From G965215225 sp965215225 (GTDB lineage Bacteria; Pseudomonadota; Gammaproteobacteria; CBDBNL01; JAAOII01), in the NCBI GenBank assembly GCA_965215225.1, contig OZ244039.1:1302001-1366000 (forward strand): a DNA stretch of 64,000 bases, given 5' to 3'. The notes beneath the pieces are model-generated. The model was given only the letters and a program-made list of their open reading frames with translations. It did not search any database and was not told the DNA's origin. The position numbers and the translations under genes are program-made. Positions 17,605 through 25,769 of the stretch are shown piece after piece (position 1 is the first letter of the stretch; each line of letters starts with the position of its first letter).

Positions 17605-18483
17605 ATGAAATATGAATTGGCAGCCAGCCCGATTAACTGGCGCAATGACGATATGCCAGCAATAGGAGGTCATATCACAGTTGATGACTGCATGGCGGAA
17701 GCCGCTTCGGTTGGTTTTAGTGGGATTGAGATGGGGGCTAGTTTCCCTAAGGATCCTCAAGCGTTAAAAGAGAAGCTTAACCAATATGGGTTGCGCTTAG
17801 CTACTGGCTGGTATGATATGGGACTGCTACAGAGGTCTTATAAAGAAGAGATTGTTGCTATGCAATCTCATTATGAATTGCTAAGCGCTCTGGGGGCAAA
17901 TCTAATGGTGGTAGCGGAAACTGTTGGAACTACTGTCCATAACTCTAAGGATAAGACGCTTTCCCAAAGGTACCGAATGTCTGATGATGAATGGAACAAA
18001 TTCATTGACCGTCTCGAAGACCTAGCAAAGCACATGCAAGATAGGGATATGTTGCTTAGCTATCATCCTCACATAGGCACAGTGATAGAGAAGGAAGAGG
18101 AGATAGCTAGACTGATGAACGAGTCTCAAGAGGTGGGACTACTTTACGATACTGGTCATATCTATTATGCGGGGGGCGAGCCACAGAGAGTGCTAAAGAA
18201 CTACCTTACTAGAATTAATCATATCCATACTAAGGATGTGAGAGGCGCGATAATTAAAGAGATATATGAAAGGGATGAAAGTTTTCTCCATGGCGTTTTA
18301 ACTGGGACTTTCACCGTGCCAGGCGATGGCGATATTGACTTTGCTCCTCTGATGGAAACTGTGCGCGCAAGCGATTATGAAGGCTGGTTAGTGCTTGAAG
18401 CAGAACAGGATCCAACTAAAGCGCCGCCTTTGGCGTATGCTACTAAGGGATATCATCATATTAAGACATTACTAGATGGCTAA
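17605..18483 (+). CDS. iolE: Myo-inosose-2 dehydratase
   Basis: A 292-residue TIM-barrel enzyme that removes water from 2-keto-myo-inositol. I choose ATG 17605, which gives the family-typical MKYELAASPINWRNDD start; the frame is open further upstream, but that part overlaps iolD and is not conserved. Metal-site residues are recognisable in LSYHPHIGT, LLYDTGHIYYAGG, NHIHTKDVR and the final WLVLEAEQDP. It lies two bases after iolD and overlaps iolG by eight. Confidence 0.92.
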   Translation: MKYELAASPINWRNDDMPAIGGHITVDDCMAEAASVGFSGIEMGASFPKDPQALKEKLNQYGLRLATGWYDMGLLQRSYKEEIVAMQSHYELLSALGANLMVVAETVGTTVHNSKDKTLSQRYRMSDDEWNKFIDRLEDLAKHMQDRDMLLSYHPHIGTVIEKEEEIARLMNESQEVGLLYDTGHIYYAGGEPQRVLKNYLTRINHIHTKDVRGAIIKEIYERDESFLHGVLTGTFTVPGDGDIDFAPLMETVRASDYEGWLVLEAEQDPTKAPPLAYATKGYHHIKTLLDG

Positions 18484-19492
18484 ACGGCTCAGGGTTGGCA
18501 TTTTGGGTGCCGGTAGGATAGGGGCAGTTCATGCCTTAGCTCTTGCTCATAATGCCGATGTTGAACTTGGTTGGATTTACGACCCGCTCATTAAGGCAGC
18601 CAGGTCAGTCCAAGAGGAAACCGGCGTTGCCATTGCTTCAAGTCTTGAGCAAGTAATAGAAGACGAGACTATTGACCTGCTAATAGTCTGCACTCCAACC
18701 CCAACCCATACTCAGATTATCAAGCGAGCCGTTATCAGAGGGAAAGCGGTTTATTGTGAAAAGCCTCTTGCCTTAACTCTTAAGGAGAGCCTTGAATGCG
18801 TTCGCTTTGTTGATAAAAGAAAAGGCAGACTGATGGTGGGACTTAATCGCCGCTTTGATCCCGACTTTTCATTGTTGAAACAGCAGATTGATTCGGGTCT
18901 CATAGGTAAGACAGAATATGTTCAGATTACCAGTCGCGACCCAGGCCTGCCACCACTGGACTATTTGCGCCAGTCAGGGGGGCTTTTTATGGATATGACC
19001 ATTCACGATTTTGATATGGCCCTATACCTCTTACCAGAGCCGCCGGTTGCCATATCCGCATTTGCATCTGTTCAAGTGGATCCAAAAATAGCTGAGCTAG
19101 ATAATGACAGTGCAACTGTCACCTTAGTGACTGAGCATGGCTGTATCTGCCACATCCACAATAGCCGCAGAGCAGTCTATGGTTATGACCAGCGTATTGA
19201 GGTTTTTGGCAGTAAAGGAATGGTGCAAAATCGCAATCACAATGAGAATGCTTTAATAAGGTCAGATACCAAAGGTATCCACCAAGCAGTGCTTAAGAAT
19301 TTCTTTCTTGAAAGATATATGATGTCTTATCAGCTGGCAGTTAAATTCTTTATTGCTGCTTTACAAGGGGATAAAAAGAAACAGGCTCAGGCGAAAAAAG
19401 TGAATGGGATTAATGCAATTTATCTTGCTACTGCCGCCGCCAAGTCTTATAGGAGTCGTAAATTTGAACCTCTAAAACTGCCTTATTCGTAA
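18476..19492 (+). CDS. iolG: Myo-inositol 2-dehydrogenase
   Basis: A 338-residue NAD-dependent Gfo/Idh/MocA enzyme catalysing the first pathway step. It has GILGAGRIGAVHALAL at the N-terminus, CEKPLALT with the catalytic lysine, NRRFDPDF and MDMTIHDFDMALYL with the catalytic aspartate/histidine pair. This HDFD form is the classical IolG signature and is absent in the two dehydrogenases upstream, so this is the genuine myo-inositol enzyme. The ATG overlaps the end of iolE by eight bases. Confidence 0.92.
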   Translation: MAKRLRVGILGAGRIGAVHALALAHNADVELGWIYDPLIKAARSVQEETGVAIASSLEQVIEDETIDLLIVCTPTPTHTQIIKRAVIRGKAVYCEKPLALTLKESLECVRFVDKRKGRLMVGLNRRFDPDFSLLKQQIDSGLIGKTEYVQITSRDPGLPPLDYLRQSGGLFMDMTIHDFDMALYLLPEPPVAISAFASVQVDPKIAELDNDSATVTLVTEHGCICHIHNSRRAVYGYDQRIEVFGSKGMVQNRNHNENALIRSDTKGIHQAVLKNFFLERYMMSYQLAVKFFIAALQGDKKKQAQAKKVNGINAIYLATAAAKSYRSRKFEPLKLPYS

Positions 19493-19496
19493 AATT

Positions 19497-20351
19497 GTGG
19501 CAAGCTATCAGCTAGGCGATTGCACCATCTATAAGGGGGATAATCTTGTTCTATTGGAGCAATTGGGGGAAACTGCCAAAAACTCTATATCCCTAGTATA
19601 TATTGACCCCCCGTTTAATACTGGCAAGCAAATGAGATATCTGGCTAAGGAAATGGTAACATCACCAGAGGGTAATATAGTGGGATATGGGGGCAAGAAG
19701 TATCAAGCAAAGACAAAAACGAGACATTCCTATAATGACAATTTTGGCGAGAGCTATGTTGATTTCATCCGAGCAAGAATAGAGAGGATCTATCCATTGC
19801 TGAAATCAAATGGCTCGTTGTTTCTTCATGTCGATTATAGGGAAGTTCATTATCTGAAATCTATGATGGATGAGATATTTGGTCGGGCTAATTTTATTAA
19901 TGAGATTATTTGGGCCTATGATTATGGCACTCGCTCTAATAAAAAGTGGAGCCCCAAGCACGACAATATTCTATGGTATGTAAAGGACAAGGATAATTAT
20001 ATATTTAACTATCATGCCATAAGCAAAATACCCTATATGGCTCCTTCTCTAGTTGGGGAGGAAAAAGCGAAGCAAGGGAAAACACCAACTGATGTTTGGT
20101 GGTGTTCAATTGTAGGCACCAATAGCAAGGAGAGAGCTTCAGCAAGAGGTTATCCTACCCAAAAGCCATTGAAAATTCTAGAACGAATAGTTCAAGTCCA
20201 TTCCAATGAGGGCGATATTGTTCTTGATTGTTTTGCTGGCAGTGGCACAGCTGGAGTAGCAGCTATTAAGAATAACCGCAAGGCAATTTTAATGGATGAG
20301 AATCCAGTGGCGGTGGCTATCATCAAAGGAAGAATTAAAGCTACTGTATGA
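19497..20351 (+). CDS. Site-specific DNA methyltransferase (beta-type, adenine or N4-cytosine)
   Basis: A 284-residue protein with circularly ordered methyltransferase motifs: YIDPPFNTG (motif IV, catalytic) near residue 35 and, toward the C-terminus, VLDCFAGSGTAGVAA (motif I, AdoMet binding). YPTQKPLKILERIV precedes motif I, as usual for the beta class of the D12/N6_N4_Mtase group. It starts with GTG four bases after iolG, so it is read from the iol operon. No restriction gene is adjacent. Its site is unknown. The hitch-hiking position is odd for a defence gene and suggests solitary or regulatory methylation. Confidence 0.82.
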   Translation: MASYQLGDCTIYKGDNLVLLEQLGETAKNSISLVYIDPPFNTGKQMRYLAKEMVTSPEGNIVGYGGKKYQAKTKTRHSYNDNFGESYVDFIRARIERIYPLLKSNGSLFLHVDYREVHYLKSMMDEIFGRANFINEIIWAYDYGTRSNKKWSPKHDNILWYVKDKDNYIFNYHAISKIPYMAPSLVGEEKAKQGKTPTDVWWCSIVGTNSKERASARGYPTQKPLKILERIVQVHSNEGDIVLDCFAGSGTAGVAAIKNNRKAILMDENPVAVAIIKGRIKATV

Positions 20352-20420
20352 ATTTGCATCATAAATCCCTTATGCCACTCTCTTATATACACCTAATATA
20401 TACCTCAGAATTAATACTAT

Positions 20421-20545
20421 GAGAGGTTTGATTAATCAGTCTATTCTAACCAACAAAAGAACGAGTTGATTAGCTAAGGCTCACTTTTGTTGTTCTTGTC
20501 CCCATCTTCTAGTCGGGAGGTGCTTGTTGTTCTTCTTTGAAGGCA
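20421..20545 (-). repeat. Degenerate end of the same IS as at 37539-38993
   Basis: Starting with GAGAGGTTTG, this segment aligns with the reverse complement of the right end of the complete IS: terminal repeat, TCTATTCTAA, then the subterminal unit TTGTCCCC.TCTTCTAGTCG followed by TTGTTGTTC-type sequence. Only one subterminal unit remains and no transposase is left, so it is a solo end or MITE. Confidence 0.65.
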
Positions 20546-20579
20546 GATTTTTCCTGTCCGTTGTATAACTGCTTTCATA

Positions 20580-20783
20580 TTGTTAATCAATCGGTTATAA
20601 TCTACCTTATGAAAAAAATGGCTAATGCTTCTGCTTCAAAGGCTTATCAATATAGTCAATCTAAGCGGCTATAATAAGGCACTATATAAGTAGCTATGAT
20701 AAAACACTATGGCAAGTAAATTTAATTTTTTTAAACGGCTTTTTGTTATTGAATTTTTTGTTAATCAACTATAATAAAACTTT
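20580..20783 (+). promoter_or_regulatory. Duplicated promoter/start region of the GLUG lipoprotein gene
   Basis: TTGTTAATCAA followed by TATAAT and CTTATG occurs near 20580-20611 and again near 20759-20786, where the second copy provides the actual start codon. Further TATAAT/TATGAT motifs lie at 20670 and 20695, giving spacings of 74, 25 and 75 bases. The first copy begins a 21-codon frame (MKKMANAS...) that ends before the real gene. Multiple -10-like elements suggest several promoters. Confidence 0.5.
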
Positions 20784-22997
20784 ATGTTACAAAACAAGAT
20801 ATTAAATAAGGGTGAATTTTCAGCCCTCCAACAGCTTTTTGCTATGACTCCTCTCTTGCTCAGGCATTCATATTTTCTGGCGAGGGGACTTCCTTTATTC
20901 TTAGCTGGAATTAGCCTCTTAGTTCTTACTGCTTGTGCAGGGGGGGGGGGGGGGGGCAGTTCAGGTGGGGGTTCTTCTTCCCCCAGTGCCTTTGAGGTGA
21001 AACTCACTTTTGCTCCGATACCGGGCGGTTTTCGCATAAGCAACCAATCGGACTTTGGTGATTTTACTTCTTTGAATATTACAGCAACCAGTGGAAACGA
21101 GTTAATATGGGAGGTTGTTCCTATTGCCGAATTTGTTGATAATAGCTATTATAATTTTACCGGGCTGGCTGACCTCGAATGGAAGTTTGAGATTAGCGGC
21201 ATTCTTAGCGATGGAGGGGAGCAAGAGGTGAAGATAGTTTTTGCTTGGCAAGAGAATCGTGATGATCACGCTGGGGACGGTATTCGCTCGGGGCGGGATA
21301 CGGATGGAGATAGGCGAGCGAATAGTGTGGATGATGACGATGACAATGATGGTATTAATGATACTGATGGGGACGACTGTCCTGTTGGGGATATAGATTG
21401 GACGAGCAATTCATCGACCGATAATGATAATGATGGTTGTCAAGATGCAGATGAGGATACGGATGACGATAATGATGGGTTGGCTGATATTGATGCGAGA
21501 GAGGCTCAGAGCAATTTAGATGGGGATAACTGTTCGCTGTTAGTGGATTGCGACGGGGATACTATTAATGATATAGATGAAGTAGCAACAAAGTGTGTAA
21601 TAATAGCAGCCGATTGTGATAGAGATGGTATTGGGGATGAGGTGGACGCCTGTCCTATTGGGGCAACAAATTGGAGAAGCAATCCTTCTAACGATGAGGA
21701 TGGGGATGGTTGCCGTAATGATGAGGACATAGATGATGATGGCGATGGGTTGATAGAGATAGGCACACACCAGGAGTTGAATTCGGTGAGGTATGCTCTA
21801 AATGGCAATGGCAGCCGGTCAGCGGCGAATGCGGTGCTCGACACCACTGGCTGTGGTGGTGCTGGTGGCATTACTGAATGTTCTGGCTATGAGCTGGTTG
21901 CGAATATCAGTCTTGCGGCTTATAGTAGTGGTGACGGCTGGCAACCCTTGGGTCATGATACGGATGGTTCTAGAGATGAATGTCAAGGAGCTGCTTTTAA
22001 TGGCACTTTTGAAGGTAATGGCTGGACGATTAGTGATTTAAGTATTAGTCGTTCAGGTGAGGATTGTGTAGGTCTGTTTGGCCATATAGCTGCAGGTTCA
22101 GAGATTCGCAATCTGACTATTCGTGGCGAGACAGTAATAGGTGAGAATGCCGTAGGCGGTCTAGTTGGGAGTGGTCAATCGGCTCGAATAGTTTCTTCTT
22201 CGGTTGTGGTGGCTGAGGTGAAAGGGGTTGGTGACGGCTTCAGCTTTGGTTCTAATCAGCAGTTAGGCGGTTTAGTGGGGTGGGGCAGTTCGGCGCAGAT
22301 TCATTCTTCTTCAGTTGTGGTAGGTAGGGTGAGCGGGGCTTTTAATGTAGCTGGTCTGGTGGGGACTGGTAATTCGATTCAGGTTTATTCTTCATCGGTC
22401 GTGGTGGGTGAACTGAGCGCGACTACTGATACTGGAAGTGGTCTGATAGGGAGTGGTAATTCGGCTCGGACTTATTCTTCATCGGTCGTGGTGGGTGAAC
22501 TGAGCGGGGCTAATGCTGTAGGCGGTCTGGCGGGAAGTTTCATAGCTGGGAAGGTTGCTTATTCTTATGTGGTCTCAGGCAGTGATACTCCTATGCTGGT
22601 TGGGGACGGAAGCGGGCAGGGAGCTGCTTCCTATTGGGACAGTGATACTAGTGGTAGAAATAACGGCAATCATGGTACCCCCCAGACTACTAGTGCTCTT
22701 CGAACGCCAATGGACTATGATGGGATCTATGCCGATTGGGACGATGACACAGATATATTTGGCGATGGGATGAGTGACGAGCCATTGGCAGTCTGGTGTG
22801 ATAAGGATAAGAGTGGGAGCATAGAAGAAGCAGAAAAAATTGATGACAATCGCATCTGGGATTTCGGTGATTCGGATGAATATCCCGCCATTCGCTGCAC
22901 TCCGATAAAACCTGATGAATGGCGCATGTGGTGGTCTTTGGTTAGTGACAAACCCCAGTTAGACCAGGACCTTCTAAACCAAGAGTTGAACCAATAG
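20784..22997 (+). CDS. Phase-variable GLUG-repeat surface lipoprotein with TSP3-like calcium repeats
   Basis: A 737-residue predicted lipoprotein. A hydrophobic signal ends in the lipobox LTAC at residue 51; the internal ATG at 20844 would give a more normal 31-residue signal. After the cysteine come poly-glycine, a fibronectin-like stretch, then Asp-rich TSP3-type repeats (DDDDDNDGINDTDGDDC and similar) expected to bind calcium. Next are GLUG repeats of the form VGGLVG.G..A.I.SSSVVVGEV, and a C-terminal block (YWDSDTSG, WCDKDKSG, YPAIRCTP, WRMWWSL) shared with three other genes here. It is likely anchored in the outer membrane and may mediate adhesion. A 17-G tract after the lipobox makes it switchable. 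Confidence 0.8.
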   Translation: MLQNKILNKGEFSALQQLFAMTPLLLRHSYFLARGLPLFLAGISLLVLTACAGGGGGGSSGGGSSSPSAFEVKLTFAPIPGGFRISNQSDFGDFTSLNITATSGNELIWEVVPIAEFVDNSYYNFTGLADLEWKFEISGILSDGGEQEVKIVFAWQENRDDHAGDGIRSGRDTDGDRRANSVDDDDDNDGINDTDGDDCPVGDIDWTSNSSTDNDNDGCQDADEDTDDDNDGLADIDAREAQSNLDGDNCSLLVDCDGDTINDIDEVATKCVIIAADCDRDGIGDEVDACPIGATNWRSNPSNDEDGDGCRNDEDIDDDGDGLIEIGTHQELNSVRYALNGNGSRSAANAVLDTTGCGGAGGITECSGYELVANISLAAYSSGDGWQPLGHDTDGSRDECQGAAFNGTFEGNGWTISDLSISRSGEDCVGLFGHIAAGSEIRNLTIRGETVIGENAVGGLVGSGQSARIVSSSVVVAEVKGVGDGFSFGSNQQLGGLVGWGSSAQIHSSSVVVGRVSGAFNVAGLVGTGNSIQVYSSSVVVGELSATTDTGSGLIGSGNSARTYSSSVVVGELSGANAVGGLAGSFIAGKVAYSYVVSGSDTPMLVGDGSGQGAASYWDSDTSGRNNGNHGTPQTTSALRTPMDYDGIYADWDDDTDIFGDGMSDEPLAVWCDKDKSGSIEEAEKIDDNRIWDFGDSDEYPAIRCTPIKPDEWRMWWSLVSDKPQLDQDLLNQELNQ
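20940..20956 (+). repeat. Poly-G tract (17 G) in a lipoprotein signal region
   Basis: An unbroken run of 17 G follows the codons for the lipobox cysteine and alanine. At the present length the frame is ON through the 737-residue protein; gain or loss of one base would shift the frame just after the signal peptide. Confidence 0.85.
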
Positions 22998-23135
22998 CGC
23001 TTAGTTTAGAATTGCTATGCTCCCATACGGCTATATTTAATCTCAATCTAACGGCTAGAGACCAGAAGCCACAAGCGGCTTAATTCTGAATTTCTTTAGC
23101 TTCATTCTTCAAAAGTTTCATTATAATGTTTAACT

Positions 23136-23465
23136 ATGACCTATGTTGTAACCGCTGCCTGCATTAACTGTAAGTATACCGACTGTGTTGAGGTATGCCC
23201 AGTAGATGCGTTTGTTGAGGGGCAGAACTTTCTTGCGATTGACCCAGAGCTCTGTGTTGATTGCCATCTATGTGTTCCTGAATGCCCAGTGGATGCTATC
23301 TACCCCGAAGAAGAAGTGCCAGCAGACCAGCAGCACTATACTCTTTTGAATGAGGAACTAGCTAAGGAATGGGAACCCATCACCGAAGTGAAGGACCCAC
23401 CAGCGGATGCGGATGAGTGGGCGAAGATTCCTCCTGCCGATAAGGAGAAAGATTTAATAAGATAG
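23136..23465 (+). CDS. fdxA: 7Fe ferredoxin
   Basis: A 109-residue FdxA-type ferredoxin. The first cluster motif has CINCKYTDCVEVCP and the second CVDCHLCVPECP, giving one 3Fe-4S and one 4Fe-4S centre; the C-terminal acidic extension with EEVP and a WAKI motif is typical. It probably donates electrons to the sulfite reductase whose start codon immediately follows its stop, with no bases between. Confidence 0.92.
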   Translation: MTYVVTAACINCKYTDCVEVCPVDAFVEGQNFLAIDPELCVDCHLCVPECPVDAIYPEEEVPADQQHYTLLNEELAKEWEPITEVKDPPADADEWAKIPPADKEKDLIR

Positions 23466-25130
23466 ATGTATCAATACGACAACTATGATAAGCAGCTGGT
23501 GCAAGAGCGAGTTACCCAGTTTCGCCTTCAAACCAAGCGCTATTTGGCGGGCAAATTGACCGATGAGCAATTTCGTCCTTTGCGCTTGATGAATGGCCTT
23601 TATCTTCAGCGCCATGCGCCTATGCTGCGCATTGCCGTTCCCTATGGTTTATTATCGTCCACTCAGTTGCGCAAACTTGCCTATATAACCCGTAAGTATG
23701 ATAAGGGTTCGGCTCACTTCACCACGCGGCAAAACCTTCAACTGAACTGGCCGAAACTAGAAGAGGTGCCAGCTATTCTAGCCCATTTGGCTGAGGTGGA
23801 GATGCATGCTATTCAAACCAGTGGCAACTGCATTCGCAATATCACTGCTGACCATCTGGCTGGCGTATCCCCCGATGAGCTGGTAGATCCACGCATCTAT
23901 ACAGAGGTCATTCGCCAGTGGTCTACTTTTCATCCAGAGTTTTCCTTCTTGCCACGTAAATTTAAGATAGCGGTTAGTGGTGCTGAATATGATAGGGCGG
24001 CAACTCAAGTGCATGATATAGGTATCTACTTGCATCTCAATGACAAAGGGGAGCTGGGCTATCAAGTTTTGGTAGGTGGTGGGCTCGGCCGCACCCCGGT
24101 TATTGGCAAGGTGATCTATGACTTTCTTCCTCGCCAATATCTGTTGTCCTACTTGGAGGCGATTATGCGTGTTTATAATGAAGAAGGGCGGCGGGATAAT
24201 ATCTATAAGGCGCGTATTAAGATCCTTGTCAATGCCTTAGGCATAGACGAGTTTCGCCAGCGAGTTAATAAGGAATGGCTCAAGTTGAAGGACCTCCCCG
24301 AACTAGAACTTAAAGAGGAAACCATAAACAAGCTAAGGCATTTCTTCGCCCCGCCTGCTTATGATGCCAAGGCGGGAGTTCAGGATGAGATTCCTCAACA
24401 GAAGCATAGGGATGATGTTGAATTTATGAAATGGTTCAACCAGAACACCACAGCTCATAAGGTTTCTGGCTATAGGGTGGTCTATCTATCTCTCAAGCAT
24501 CCGTCTCAGCCGCCAGGTGACCTGACTGCCGACCAGATGGAGCAGGTGGCTGGACTTGCGGACGACTATTCCTTTGGTGAGATGAGAGTGGTTCATACTC
24601 AAAATCTTGTCTTCACCGATGTGCGCCAAAGGGATGTCTATAGTCTGTGGCGGGAACTTGACAAGATTAACCTGGCAACTCCTAATATAGGAATGCTTAC
24701 CGATGTTATCTGTTGTCCCGGTTTGGACTATTGCAATCTGGCAAATGCTGGCACCATCGAAATAGCCGACCAGATAAATGGGGTGTTTGAGGATTTGGAC
24801 TATCTCTATGATCTGGGCGAGCTACGCATCAATATATCTGGTTGTATGAATGCTTGCGGTCATCATCATGTAGGTCATATAGGCTTGCTTGGGGTAGAAA
24901 AGCATGGCGAGGAATGGTATCAGATTCAACTGGGCGGCAATTCTGGGACGGATGCTAGTCTTGGCAAGGTCCTAGGGGCAGCTGTGCCGAAGGCAGAGGT
25001 CGCCACTTCCATAAGAAAGCTACTGAGTGTCTATAAAGAGGAGCGGGAAGAAGAAGAGACCTTTCTGCAGACCTATAGAAGAATAGGTATAGGGCCGTTT
25101 AAGAAGCGGTTGTATGGCGCTCCTCATTGA
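23466..25130 (+). CDS. cysI: Sulfite (nitrite/sulfite) reductase hemoprotein
   Basis: A 554-residue siroheme and 4Fe-4S enzyme that reduces sulfite to sulfide with six electrons. The four cluster cysteines are in ICCPGLDYC (about residues 416-423) and SGCMNACGHHH (about 460-464). The ferredoxin-like NIR_SIR half-domains are recognisable by AHFTTRQNLQLNW and the linker RVVHTQNLVF. There is no CysJ flavoprotein nearby; the adjacent fdxA and the downstream DUF934 gene are the arrangement seen in Pseudomonas-type assimilatory clusters, so ferredoxin is the probable donor. The last codons form part of a tandemly repeated segment. Confidence 0.9.
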   Translation: MYQYDNYDKQLVQERVTQFRLQTKRYLAGKLTDEQFRPLRLMNGLYLQRHAPMLRIAVPYGLLSSTQLRKLAYITRKYDKGSAHFTTRQNLQLNWPKLEEVPAILAHLAEVEMHAIQTSGNCIRNITADHLAGVSPDELVDPRIYTEVIRQWSTFHPEFSFLPRKFKIAVSGAEYDRAATQVHDIGIYLHLNDKGELGYQVLVGGGLGRTPVIGKVIYDFLPRQYLLSYLEAIMRVYNEEGRRDNIYKARIKILVNALGIDEFRQRVNKEWLKLKDLPELELKEETINKLRHFFAPPAYDAKAGVQDEIPQQKHRDDVEFMKWFNQNTTAHKVSGYRVVYLSLKHPSQPPGDLTADQMEQVAGLADDYSFGEMRVVHTQNLVFTDVRQRDVYSLWRELDKINLATPNIGMLTDVICCPGLDYCNLANAGTIEIADQINGVFEDLDYLYDLGELRINISGCMNACGHHHVGHIGLLGVEKHGEEWYQIQLGGNSGTDASLGKVLGAAVPKAEVATSIRKLLSVYKEEREEEETFLQTYRRIGIGPFKKRLYGAPH

Positions 25131-25291
25131 TCTGGCGACTCGCGGAAAGGTTAATGGAGCCCTTTAAGAAGCGATTGTATGACGCTCCTCATTGATCTGG
25201 TGGGCTCGCGGAAAGGTTAGTGAAGCCATTTAAGAAGCGATTGTATGACGCTCCTCATTGATGCGGAAGGGTCTTTAATTAAAGAAGATCC
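25095..25291 (+). repeat. Three tandem copies of the cysI/DUF934 gene junction
   Basis: Segments beginning at 25095, 25160 and 25226 (65- and 66-base periods) repeat the end of cysI together with the start of the next gene (TTTAAGAAGCG.TTGTATG.CGCTCCTCATTGA). The first copy ends cysI, the third starts DUF934. The middle copy holds an ATG at 25179 followed by 13 codons and a stop, so it acts as a short upstream reading frame. Confidence 0.8.
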
Positions 25292-25766
25292 ATGGCATAG
25301 GTCGGAAGGGGAGGCAAAGCAAGACTATAGTCTGCTCACCAGCGATTATTGGAGTGGATTGTCCAAAGAACAAAAGGCTCGCCAACTGGCGATTTCACCT
25401 CATCTGGGGTTGGAGCTTAAGGCAGAAGAGCCTCTATCTCAACTGGGATCTCAACTGGAGGATGAAGTGGATTGCTTAGGACAGATTGGACTTCTAGTGG
25501 TTGTCTTTCCCTTTTTCCGCGATGGGCGGGGTTATAGTCTCATCAGGCGATGCCGTCAAGAGCTGGGGTTTCGCGGTGATATACGAGCTGCTGGCGATAT
25601 TTTGGCAGACCAGCTCTATTTTCTGAAAAGATGCGGTGCTACTAGCTTTGTGATTGCAGATGACGATCTTGATGAGATCAAACAGCTTATCTTTCCTTTC
25701 AGCTATGCCTATCAAGGAGCGGCAGATAAGCAAGAAACCATAACCAAACAGAGAAGCAAGAGCTAA
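25245..25766 (+). CDS. DUF934 sulfite-reduction accessory protein
   Basis: A 173-residue protein of the DUF934 family, nearly always encoded next to ferredoxin-type CysI. The conserved FPFFRDGRGYSLIRRCRQELGFRGDIRAAGDILADQ region is split here into FPFFRDGRGYS and LGFRGDIRAAGDIL blocks, followed by KRCGATSF. Its biochemical role is not established; it may help assembly or electron delivery. The ATG at 25245 is the third copy of a repeated start. The ancestral arrangement was evidently an overlap with the end of cysI. Confidence 0.85.
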   Translation: MTLLIDAEGSLIKEDPWHRSEGEAKQDYSLLTSDYWSGLSKEQKARQLAISPHLGLELKAEEPLSQLGSQLEDEVDCLGQIGLLVVVFPFFRDGRGYSLIRRCRQELGFRGDIRAAGDILADQLYFLKRCGATSFVIADDDLDEIKQLIFPFSYAYQGAADKQETITKQRSKS

Positions 25767-25769
25767 GTA

